NCBI GenBank assembly: GCA_025201865.1
Contig: MU602856.1
Location: 24,695-41,156 of the forward strand
DNA from: Ramicandelaber brevisporus
Lineage: Eukaryota > Kickxellomycota > Ramicandelaberales > Ramicandelaberaceae
Reading direction: 5' to 3'
Length of the DNA stretch: 16,462 nt
The notes below the pieces were generated by a model. It worked only from the letters and a program-made list of their open reading frames with translations. It did not search any database and had not been told where the DNA came from. Of the stretch, positions 9,644-16,431 are shown piece after piece. The position numbers were made by a program, and so were the translations under genes. Position 1 is the first letter of the stretch. Every line of letters starts with the position of its first letter.

Positions 9644-9737
9644 TTCCGTAAGCACACTTTGTCAGCTGACATCAGAGCCCGCGCGGTTGAACTTTCTCCG
9701 ATGGAGTATCAGACTTGGAACACTGACGGATCGTAGC
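9644..9737 (-). promoter_or_regulatory. Upstream element module of peptide gene 1
   Basis: Read on the plus strand, three short blocks occur in order: TTCCGTAAGCA (9644-9654), CTCCGATGGAG (9696-9706, itself palindromic) and GGATCGTAGC (9728-9737). Near-identical blocks in the same order lie upstream of peptide gene 2 (10265-10358), with the first-to-third spacing conserved (84 versus 83 bp). The module sits just upstream of the TATA box. The TTACG core on the minus strand resembles bZIP half-sites; that assignment is inference. Confidence 0.55.
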
Positions 9738-9779
9738 ACCCATCTGCCAAGCTAGCGGCATTCCGATGATCCTTTCCAA

Positions 9780-9793
9780 TAGCATCGATGCTA
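9780..9793. repeat. Perfect 14-bp palindrome
   Basis: TAGCATCGATGCTA equals its own reverse complement. It is followed at 9795-9815 by a 6-bp inverted repeat, ACCACG and CGTGGT, around a 9-nt loop. It lies between the two peptide genes, far upstream of gene 1 and past the stop of gene 2. It could be a dimeric factor site. Confidence 0.6.
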
Positions 9794-9884
9794 AACCACG
9801 CGGGATAAACGTGGTGCTTGGTAAGCAACTTTTCACAAAATAGGGTACACGGAGACTGAACAATAGATGTTTAAAACGAGGACA

Positions 9885-9902
9885 TGTGTGTGTGTGTGTG
9901 TG
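9885..9902. repeat. (TG)9 microsatellite
   Basis: Nine perfect TG units begin about ten bases past the stop codon of peptide gene 2, in its presumed 3' UTR, where they read CA on the transcribed sense strand. Confidence 0.9.
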
Positions 9903-9911
9903 TATTCAAAT

Positions 9912-10049
9912 TTAGCAATCCTTGCATGGGCCATCGGTGCGGCCATAGCAGCGGCAAGTGCAGTAGTCGCCAAGGCAGATTGGTTCAGCGGCAACGGCGC
10001 CGACAAGGCAGAGAACGGCAGCAACAGCGAAAGCAACGTTGACACGCAT
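9912..10049 (-). CDS. Small secreted six-cysteine peptide, paralog 2 (45 residues)
   Basis: The ATG at 10049 opens the signal peptide MRVNVAFAVAAVLCLVGAVA with predicted cleavage near residue 20-21; TAA is at 9912-9914. The mature ~25 residues keep all six cysteines of paralog 1 (C25, C30, C32, C34, C42, C45) with identical spacing, plus invariant GDYC and GRTDGPC. The residues between cysteines differ (A/T, F/R, K/Y, A/K), the pattern expected if the Cys scaffold is constrained and the loops are free to vary. It is in tandem and same-strand with paralog 1 about 0.5 kb away, so a local duplication is likely. A C/T-rich leader (GA repeats on the plus strand, 10081-10137) and a TATA-like site lie upstream. 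I found no canonical AATAAA downstream. No family is recognised; extracellular location is predicted from the signal peptide, and function is unknown. Confidence 0.85.
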   Translation of the reverse strand: MRVNVAFAVAAVLCLVGAVAAEPICLGDYCTCRCYGRTDGPCKDC

Positions 10050-10222
10050 TATTGTAGATATGAGTTGGCTGGAGGAGTCTGAGATATTGAGATATCGAGA
10101 GAGAAAGAGAGAGCGAAATAAAGAGCGAGAGAAAGGTGGATGATGATGAAAGCGGTGCTTACTGAAGATGACTGAATATTGACTGGAATCGAAGAATGAA
10201 AGACGCTTCGATTGTCGGAGGA

Positions 10223-10231
10223 CTTTATGTA
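10223..10231 (-). promoter_or_regulatory. TATA-like element of peptide gene 2
   Basis: CTTTATGTA on the plus strand reads TACATAAAG on the minus strand, about 175-180 bp upstream of the ATG at 10049. This compares with 186-193 bp for the TATAAATA of gene 1. CCGTG lies just before it in both genes. It is a weaker match than that of gene 1. Confidence 0.5.
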
Positions 10232-10264
10232 CCACGGGGCAAACACTTTGAGCTACCACGACCA

Positions 10265-10358
10265 TTTCGTAAGCAGCATGCCTGGCGGCGGCACCACCTG
10301 TGTCAGATAACCAGGCAACTATCATTATTCCGATGGAAGCGTACAATGGATCGGTAGC
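10265..10358 (-). promoter_or_regulatory. Upstream element module of peptide gene 2
   Basis: The blocks TTTCGTAAGCA (10265-10275), TTCCGATGGAA (10328-10338) and GGATCGGTAGC (10348-10358) mirror those at 9644-9737 in the same order. A CCGCGTGG at 10375-10382 matches the reverse complement of CCACGCGG at 9796-9803. The intervening sequence differs, so these may be sites kept after gene duplication and not simply unchanged sequence. Confidence 0.55.
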
Positions 10359-10424
10359 TTCGAAAAATGGTACACCGCGTGGTCATTGTTTTTTATTGTT
10401 TTTTCTATTGTTGCTTGCATTCTT

Positions 10425-10430
10425 TTTATT
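10425..10430 (-). terminator. AATAAA polyadenylation signal for the Sua5 gene
   Basis: TTTATT on the plus strand gives AATAAA on the minus strand about 76 nt past the Sua5 stop codon at 10506. A second AATAAA lies at 10392-10397. The surrounding sequence is T-rich on the plus strand. Confidence 0.55.
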
Positions 10431-10505
10431 AAACACAAACTTGGAAATGTATTATTTAATGGTAATAAGAAAGGGAAGAGGTGTAATTGTGAGTAATGTG
10501 TATTA

Positions 10506-11889
10506 TTAGGACATGGAAACTTCAGCTACGGTGGCATGTGCGGCACCGTTAGAGAGTGGCAATTCCTCAAGAGTATCATTCACAGACGCAGAGATGATTG
10601 TTGATGCAGCTTTTCGCAATCTGTTCATGATGGCCAATCCAGCTCGCTCCTCAGCAACTCCTTCTACAAAGATGACATCAACATGTGCCGCATCCAAATC
10701 TCTGAGACCAGCAAACAAGCCGCGGGCGATAGCATCAACATTTGTAACGGAATCACCCATCTGGACAGTAACCAGCTCAATTCGATCAGATTGATCAAAT
10801 GTAAATGGCAGCTTGCGAGTCAAAAGTAAACCAACACGTAGTCTACTACTGCTGCTACTGCTACTGCTGCTACTACTGCTACCAGCTGATTGAAGTAGTA
10901 ATCTCTTGATTTCATTTCTCATTTTGCTGCGTACATTCTCGACTGCTGTTCCTGCTTCAAACAAAATGACAGGTGCATCTGGTGAATAATGTCTGTATTT
11001 CATTCCTGGAGTCGTTGGTGCTTCTTCCAGTGTTTTATCCACAAAATCCTTCCGATACACTCTAACTCGCTCAAACCCTGGAATCTCTCTAACCTGCTCA
11101 TAAGTTACACCGCCAGGTCTCAGGATCGAGGGAGGATTTCTCAGTCCATCAACAATGGTGCTTTCCACTCCAAAATCACAGCAACTTCCGCCGTCAATAA
11201 TCAGAGGAATCCGTCCATTCAAATCAGTCAATACATGCTGGGCACTGGTGGGCGATGGTCGACCAGATGCATTGGCACTCGGTGCGGCTAATGGAAACCC
11301 GCATGCATGAATAATCGCACGAGCAACGGGATCTGCTGGGAATCGCACTGCAACTGTGTCATGACCGCCAGTGACTGTATCCGGAACAATTGTAGCATCG
11401 CGTGGCACCAAAATCGTCAGTGGCCCCGGCCAATACCGTCTAATCAATTCATCGTACACTGCTGGAATATTCCGCTCATTATTTTCGGCAGGTTTGATGA
11501 GTGACCGCAGCATTGATAGCGAGCTGACATGAACAATGAGAGGATTGTCCTGTGGCCGATTTTTGGCTGCAAAGATTTTGGCAACGGCATCAGGCCGCAG
11601 AGCGTTGGCTGCGAGACCGTAGACGGTTTCGGTCGGGATGGCAATTGCTGACCCATTTGAGAGCTCGTCAACGGCGCTGCTGAGCCACAATGGAAGCTGT
11701 GGGACATTGTTGGAGTGTTGCTGTTGCTGCTGTTGCTGCTGCGGACCTTCGAGAATTGTGACTAACTGTCCGGATTGTTCTGCGGATACATGCAGTGTTG
11801 CGCCGTCCAGAAGAGAGGAGTTCGGTGAAGATGGACGGAAAGTGACAGTGGCTGGGTCGACTGCCACAACTCGGGTTGTTAGTGTCATC

Positions 11890-11928
<39 letters not shown>

Positions 11929-12008
11929 AAGAGCCTGGTGTATTCTAGTCGTGATGCTGCCAAAGTGCGTGCTGATCTGCTCGTTGCTCGAAGTAAGCTG
12001 CTAATCAT
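10506..12008 (-). CDS. SUA5: Threonylcarbamoyl-AMP synthase (Sua5/YrdC family)
   Basis: The enzyme makes threonylcarbamoyl-AMP from threonine, bicarbonate and ATP. This feeds t6A37 modification of ANN-decoding tRNAs through KEOPS in the cytosol and Qri7-type enzymes in mitochondria. I place the start at the ATG at 12008 (500 residues); the frame continues four codons further, but only from TTG. YrdC-domain motifs are clear: IPTETVYGL near residue 120, KNRPQDNPLIVH, WPGPLTILVP near 191, VRFPADPVA, PLAAPSANASGRPSPT near 241 and GVESTIVDG near 278. The linker TPGMKYRHYSP near 331 introduces the C-terminal Sua5 domain. Residues 1-40 are Arg/Ser-rich with one acidic residue, resembling a mitochondrial presequence. 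Met41 (nt 11888), just after a poly-Ser run, could start a cytosolic form. A poly-Gln tract lies before the YrdC domain and another poly-Ser run (~377-390) inside the Sua5 domain. It is longer than yeast Sua5 (~430 residues) mainly because of these tracts. Confidence 0.95.
11718..11742 (-). repeat. CAG/CAA repeat encoding poly-Gln in Sua5
   Basis: A CTG/TTG run on the plus strand encodes eight consecutive Gln before the YrdC domain. The mixed codons suggest some age or interruption of the repeat. Confidence 0.85.
11890..11927 (-). repeat. AGC repeat encoding poly-Ser between the two candidate Sua5 starts
   Basis: About twelve near-perfect GCT units (plus strand) encode eleven Ser residues between the presequence-like residues 1-28 and Met41. 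Because the unit is a codon, changes in repeat number would keep the frame. Confidence 0.9.
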
Positions 12009-12139
12009 GCAACGCAACAAGGTTTGCGGATTTAAATTGTTTTATTTTTCGGCGGAAAAAGAAAAAGGGAAAGAATTCAAGCAATCGGATAAACAGTGCA
12101 CTAACCGAGTATCGTATGCTGTCAATTCATATGTCATCT

Positions 12140-12145
12140 TTTATT
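12140..12145 (-). terminator. AATAAA polyadenylation signal for the F-box gene
   Basis: TTTATT within a (TTA)n run on the plus strand reads AATAAA on the minus strand, about 31 nt past the TGA at 12176-12178. This supports the downstream ORF 12176-12742 being part of the F-box gene's transcript. The Sua5 start codon is only ~130 bp further, so its promoter is short or overlaps this signal. Confidence 0.55.
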
Positions 12146-12175
12146 ATTATTATTAAACGGTTATTCGAAGGGTAT

Positions 12176-12742
12176 TCAGCTACGAGGCTGACATTTGGCG
12201 TTAAATATGGCAATGTCTTCTCTTGGGCAAGTGCGCGATGCGAACCATTCTAACAAAGGCATCTTCTCCGTTACAGCGAGTGCCAAATCATGATTCCACT
12301 CCAACGGAGACAAATCAAACCACCTGACTCCACACATTGCAGAACTACCTTGAAGTAATTGAGCGGTCTCCTCAGCATCCACGAACACACACTCGCTAAA
12401 AGATAAACTAGTCAGCCGTGGCATCTGCAGAAGATAGACAACTGCTGATGGAGCAACTGACATTTGGCAACCAATTTTAATATCCATCTCATATCGACGC
12501 TTCAGTAGAACCGCAACAGGATCAGCAACAATTCTTGAATTTAATCTTCTAGCCGAGAACTCCACAAGATGAGGCAAGCGATCCAAAATAACATCAAGGT
12601 GGAACACATCGTGGTTGTATTTTGAAGCGTCGTTCACTTTAAGCACTCTCGAGTACTCCGCACCAACCGTGAGCCGCTGGAGCTGCGGATTAAGATTGAT
12701 GATATCCATCAGAATTGAAGAAGAAATGATGCCAGTCTCCAA
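12176..12742 (-). pseudogene. C-terminal continuation of the F-box/LRR-like gene, separated by an in-frame TAG
   Basis: This 188-codon open segment directly follows the TAG at 12743-12745 in the same frame as the F-box ORF, ending at TGA 12176-12178. It begins with TTG, not ATG; the first Met is at about codon 12. The translation looks like a leucine-rich F-box tail: LNPQLQRLTVGA, LPHLVEFSARRL, MPRLTSLSFSECVFV and MPLLEWFASR are LRR-like strands with regular spacing. The motif before the stop (WECLT) and after it (LETGIISSS) would form one continuous repeat if the stop were a sense codon such as CAG. Full length would then be 535 codons. Explanations are a nonsense mutation (an incipient pseudogene), readthrough, an intron ending at that TAG, or a sequencing error. 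Lack of other damage suggests recent loss or continued translation. Confidence 0.6.
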
Positions 12743-13783
12743 CTATGTCAAACACTCCCAGCGCTGAGAAGAAACAATGACGTGAGGATAGCCAGAATAT
12801 TCAGGCTTCCAATTGTACGTCTCATGCTCATTCTCACTTTGTCTGCCAAGGTTCTCACTGTTGCATGGTTTACTACGAAAATACAGACTTTGTAACTGCG
12901 GGAATCGACTGGCTTTGATGCTGTTTACATCATATTCTTCAATATCGAAGCAGCACGATGTCATTGACAATTCTTTTAACTGCGGAAAAACCAGTAGCTG
13001 TCCATCGTTGTCACAAACACCAAAGAACTCATGAACAAATGGTTTTGTGCAACCGACATTTACGAATCCCACGAGTTTAACAATGTACGGCGCCAGTGCT
13101 CGTACATCCACATCGTCAGAAAAATTGTCAATATACATTCTCATTCTCAGCTTGGATCTTGCTGAAGGATGCAACAACTCAACAAGATCAATAGCTCGCT
13201 TCCACTCATTTCCTCTATCCCATACGCCAGAATCATTTCCAAACTGACATTTGATGCGCTCCAAATATTTAAGCTCATTGATTGCAGCGGCCAGTTCGTC
13301 AAAGTTTATACGTGCGCCATAGGTGGCAAAATGTAAGTCCAAGACTCGCAGCTCTTTAGACTGCTTGATTAACTTAACCAGCATTTCAGCCTCTTCAGCA
13401 GAGAATGTGTTATAAATCTTGGTTTTAATATGTACTGCACGTTTGACAAACGGCAGCCAATCGAAGTTCAACTCACTCACAATGTCATCGACAAAGTTGA
13501 TACTGCGTACGAAGTGACCGTATTTTTCCAGCATGCGCTGTCTCGCCTGTTCATCTTCGATTATAGTGAATGTGTCCAAATAGATCCAAACGCGAGGGAG
13601 GAACAGGTTGTGGAAAGAGCAGCTGACTCTGAGCAGTTTGGCTGCGGACCATCCTTCGAAGTATGAGCTGACCTCCTCTGCTAGTTCGATTGGCAAGTAC
13701 AGGAGAGGGAGAGTCGGCTGCTGCTGTTGCTGCTGCTGCTCGAGCTCATCTGGCTGGTCTTCGTCGTTGTTACTCATCGTCAT
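12743..13783 (-). CDS. F-box protein with LRR-like C-terminal part (ends at premature-looking TAG)
   Basis: An F-box-like segment (LPIELAEEVSSYFEGW, then SAAKLLRVSCSFHNLF, near residues 29-60) follows a Gln-rich N terminus. F-box proteins recruit substrates to SCF ubiquitin ligases through Skp1; that role is inferred from family. The remaining ~280 residues contain LRR-like strands (LRVLDLHF, LERIKCQF, FPQLKELSMTSCCF, FPQLQSLYF). Two ATGs lie close together, at 13783 and 13777. The related gene at 16432 shares the surrounding sequence but lacks the upstream ATG, so 13777 (MSNN...) is the likelier ancestral start. The ORF ends at TAG (12743-12745), yet the frame stays open for 188 more codons (see 12176-12742), so the protein is probably truncated relative to its ancestor. 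The substrate is unknown. Confidence 0.8.
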   Translation of the reverse strand: MTMSNNDEDQPDELEQQQQQQQPTLPLLYLPIELAEEVSSYFEGWSAAKLLRVSCSFHNLFLPRVWIYLDTFTIIEDEQARQRMLEKYGHFVRSINFVDDIVSELNFDWLPFVKRAVHIKTKIYNTFSAEEAEMLVKLIKQSKELRVLDLHFATYGARINFDELAAAINELKYLERIKCQFGNDSGVWDRGNEWKRAIDLVELLHPSARSKLRMRMYIDNFSDDVDVRALAPYIVKLVGFVNVGCTKPFVHEFFGVCDNDGQLLVFPQLKELSMTSCCFDIEEYDVNSIKASRFPQLQSLYFRSKPCNSENLGRQSENEHETYNWKPEYSGYPHVIVSSQRWECLT

Positions 13784-14100
13784 GCGAGTTAGTTTATTTT
13801 TGGTAGTGAAGTAGAAAACAAACTCCGCTTCAAGTTACCTGGCGTTTCCGTTGCAACTCAATTATAATGGTCGGCTGGTACTGGATACATGTTTGGACGT
13901 AAAATGTGCAGCTAATACATGTCTGCAGTTGAAATGAATGTTTGTTGACACGTCGATTTGAGTCGATTTTATTCGTGCTTGTTTGTGTTTGATTCCCACA
14001 CGAAAGGAGGTGACTTGGTTTGCTCTCTCTGATCTCAACTACTCGACTGAAGATTGACCACTACCAACAACAGAACAGAGCAGAACAGAGCAGAACAGCC
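13784..14100. promoter_or_regulatory. Divergent intergenic promoter region, F-box and zinc-finger genes
   Basis: The 317 bp separate the starts of two divergent genes, so both promoters must lie here. The F-box side holds a block at 13766-13803 and a TTGAAGCGGAGTTTGTT-type block at 13815-13832 (minus strand). Both are repeated upstream of the F-box-family start at 16432. The zinc-finger side ends with a short CAGAACAGAG repeat just before the ATG at 14101. No clear TATA box is seen for either gene. Confidence 0.55.
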
Positions 14101-16116
14101 ATGTCAACCGTGAAGATCAAGACAGAAACAGCAACAGTCGATGTGAAAGTCAAGCTCGAGCCGAGTCTCTCAACAGCTGATATCAAACTTGAACAACACA
14201 CTTCAGATATTGACACCAAAATCGAGTCTGACAACGAAGTAGATGTCAAATCGGAGAGTGATGACGATGATGATGAATATGATGAACAGAGTCAGGCTAC
14301 AACTACTCCCAAGGGGAAGCGACAGTTCACCTGCAAACATCCTGGATGTGGTCGTATATATTATTCAAATAGTGGTCTGTGCATGCACCGATATGAACAC
14401 AGGCTCCAAAAAAAACTTAATATGTTTGGAAACACCTACATTCTGTCTCGGCAGTCATTGGATGATCGATGGCCATGTCCTTTTTCGGATTGTGAAACAA
14501 CGTGGAAAACAGTCGATGTTGTATGTAATCACGTACGAGTTAGTCATGGCAATGCTATAAAACAGCAGCAACAATGCCAGCAGCCTCCAGCAAAGAAGTT
14601 CCGGGAAAATCTTTATTTCGTTGACGTGGATGATTTTTCTGTTAATGGAAATCGCTGTGGTTATCATAACACTACTGGTGTGTTTATATGTCATGAATGC
14701 AGGCTGGTACCGGAATGCCTGCTAGCTCATTTGCAACAGAAACATGCGTTTGATGAGAAATCGATTGATGGTATGACTCTACCGGAAAGTGCTAGAATTA
14801 GTGGAAGTGATCCAAATATCAATCAGCACACCAACAACCTATATATCGCGGCAGCACTTCGCGATCCGTACACGCAGCAACATCATCAAGTTATTGTTCA
14901 AGGTTGGTTGTGTGTTACATCCAGCTGTGGGTATTGTGGCATTTCATTTCAATATAAGAGTGATCACAAGAGAAGAATACATAAAGGTAAGCAGCTAACA
15001 ACCGTTCCAGCACTCGTATTGCAACTTAGTTTATCAAAAGCACGCGCTTCGTGCTTTCTCATCACTCGCATTGACCAACCAAATAGTGATGTTACGGCCA
15101 GTAATAACAGAATGAACCAGCATATATTCGACCTCAGAAACAATGGATTGAACACACAGGATGAGAATGGTGATGGTGTCGATCAGGATGACACCACAGA
15201 TGCACTTGTTTGGAAACGACAATGGAAGTGTGGGTATCATAACTGCGAGCTTTTATTTAACTCAGTCAAATTGCTTAGTATACATCGACGCGAGCATAAA
15301 ATTGAGGTTGTGATTAATGTACGTGGCAACACTTTCACACTTAGTCGCCAGTCTTTAGATGATCGATGGACATGTCCAGTTCCAAATTGTGAAATAACAT
15401 ATAGAACAGTCAGCGCTATTCGTATGCATATTCAAAGAATTCATTGTACAGTGACGAAGCAAAAACGTGCAAAGTACGAAGACAACAACAATCGACAGCA
15501 GCAAATTATCAAGAAGAAAAAATACACTATTCATTATTTAAAGGTGGATAATTTCTATGTTGGAAATGCTAGATGTGGCTATCATAATACGACTGGGTTG
15601 TCCATCTGTCACGAGTGTCGATTGGTGCCAGAATGTTTTCTTAAACACTTGCAACAGAAGCATGGATATGATAAGAATTCAATTGATAATGCAATGCTAC
15701 CTGTAAGTGCAACAACTATGAGTGCCGATCCTAATGGAAATCAACACGCCAGCAACCCACATCTTGCATCAGCAATTAATCAGCCTTATCAATGGCATCA
15801 TCCAGACATTGTACAAGGTTGGTTGTGTGTTTTATCCGATTGTGGCTATTGTCATTCCACTAAAGAGGCTAGAAGAAGGCATCAGTCTATTGAGCATAAA
15901 GGCGAGAAACAATCGACAGTTCCTGCTCTTGTACTGCGATTACTTTATGCGAAAACACAAACCTCATACTTTTTCATTACTCGGTTGGACACAGCCATTG
16001 ACAACAGCGTCAGATTAAGTGACATTGTGAGTCAGTATAAAACCGAATGTTTTGACGACGACGATGGCGATGAATTAGTATTGAGTGATTATAGTGACGA
16101 AGACGAAGTTCATTAA
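14101..16116 (+). CDS. C2H2 zinc-finger protein with internal four-finger duplication and acidic termini
   Basis: The ORF encodes 671 residues from the first in-frame ATG at 14101; upstream codons in frame open only at TTG. Residues 1-60 carry five K-x-E motifs (K7, K18, K29, K40, K50) followed by an acidic DDDDDEYDE run. Two homologous halves follow. Half one has fingers at 78-100 (C-x4-C-x12-H-x3-H), 126-149 (C-x4-C-x12-H-x4-H), 197-215 (C-x2-C-x9-H-x4-H) and 271-294 (C-x4-C-x12-H-x4-H). Half two repeats them from 377, 425, 503 and 576. Shared strings include LSRQSLDDRW, CHECRLVPEC and IVQGWLC. The nucleotide offset is ~900-918 bp, so the duplication is internal. The third and fourth fingers recall the paired fingers of OrsD/DUF3505-type fungal proteins, a tentative likeness. 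The C terminus is acidic (SDYSDEDEVH). A nuclear DNA-binding or regulatory role is inferred. Codons are A/T-ending more often than in the genes to the left. Confidence 0.85.
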   Translation: MSTVKIKTETATVDVKVKLEPSLSTADIKLEQHTSDIDTKIESDNEVDVKSESDDDDDEYDEQSQATTTPKGKRQFTCKHPGCGRIYYSNSGLCMHRYEHRLQKKLNMFGNTYILSRQSLDDRWPCPFSDCETTWKTVDVVCNHVRVSHGNAIKQQQQCQQPPAKKFRENLYFVDVDDFSVNGNRCGYHNTTGVFICHECRLVPECLLAHLQQKHAFDEKSIDGMTLPESARISGSDPNINQHTNNLYIAAALRDPYTQQHHQVIVQGWLCVTSSCGYCGISFQYKSDHKRRIHKGKQLTTVPALVLQLSLSKARASCFLITRIDQPNSDVTASNNRMNQHIFDLRNNGLNTQDENGDGVDQDDTTDALVWKRQWKCGYHNCELLFNSVKLLSIHRREHKIEVVINVRGNTFTLSRQSLDDRWTCPVPNCEITYRTVSAIRMHIQRIHCTVTKQKRAKYEDNNNRQQQIIKKKKYTIHYLKVDNFYVGNARCGYHNTTGLSICHECRLVPECFLKHLQQKHGYDKNSIDNAMLPVSATTMSADPNGNQHASNPHLASAINQPYQWHHPDIVQGWLCVLSDCGYCHSTKEARRRHQSIEHKGEKQSTVPALVLRLLYAKTQTSYFFITRLDTAIDNSVRLSDIVSQYKTECFDDDDGDELVLSDYSDEDEVH

Positions 16117-16359
16117 CCGGATCCTCCATCCTCACATTAACAACTATCACAACTTAACATGCTAAATCTGCTACCTCCTGATAATTCTGAACTGTGGCAT
16201 CTTTTACACAACTGTTTTTTTTTTTCAAAGTCATTCAATAGCATCATGAAGCGAGCCAGTGGCGTGTACAACTACCCGCGAGCATCCTCTCATTCCAGTC
16301 TGAATTTACACTCTACTTGATTGTTTGGAGACAATGGTTGATTAATATTTGATGCAATT
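16117..16359. other. Intergenic region after the zinc-finger gene
   Basis: This stretch should contain the zinc-finger gene's 3' UTR and the distal promoter of the next gene. I see no canonical AATAAA in it; an oligo-T run lies at about 16216-16225. A 24-codon frame at 16247-16321 has no recognisable features. Confidence 0.4.
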
Positions 16360-16431
16360 GAGGCGGAGTTTATTCCTTCATTCTCTCAGATATTCGACAT
16401 TGTTGCCAAAAATAAACTAACTCGCACGACG
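16360..16431 (+). promoter_or_regulatory. Conserved leader of the second F-box-family gene
   Basis: GAGGCGGAGTTTATT (16360-16374) and the block from 16406 match, in order, the sequences just upstream of the F-box gene on the other strand (13815-13832 and 13766-13803). The second block continues through the ATG to 16443: 38 bp with a single mismatch. The AATAAA at 16411-16416 lies inside this conserved block and so is probably not a poly(A) signal for the zinc-finger gene. Confidence 0.7.

Noticed and set aside
9912-10346. A 144-codon version of peptide gene 2 reaching up to 10346
   Set aside because: The extension runs through the presumed promoter and C/T-rich leader and is not similar to the one upstream of paralog 1; the signal peptide at 10049 fixes the start.
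7584-10505. tRNA or other structured RNA gene
   Set aside because: I looked for GGTTCGANNCC-type B boxes on both strands and found none at a sensible position; nothing else resembled a known RNA.
12009-12020. Sua5 start four codons upstream of 12008
   Set aside because: The upstream codons begin with TTG; the first ATG in frame is at 12008.
14020-14100. Zinc-finger ORF start at 14020
   Set aside because: That codon is TTG. The first ATG in frame is at 14101, just after a short CAGAACAGAG leader repeat.
16411-16416. AATAAA as poly(A) signal of the zinc-finger gene
   Set aside because: It lies inside the 38-bp leader shared with the F-box gene and 16 nt before the next start codon, so it is better explained as part of that leader.
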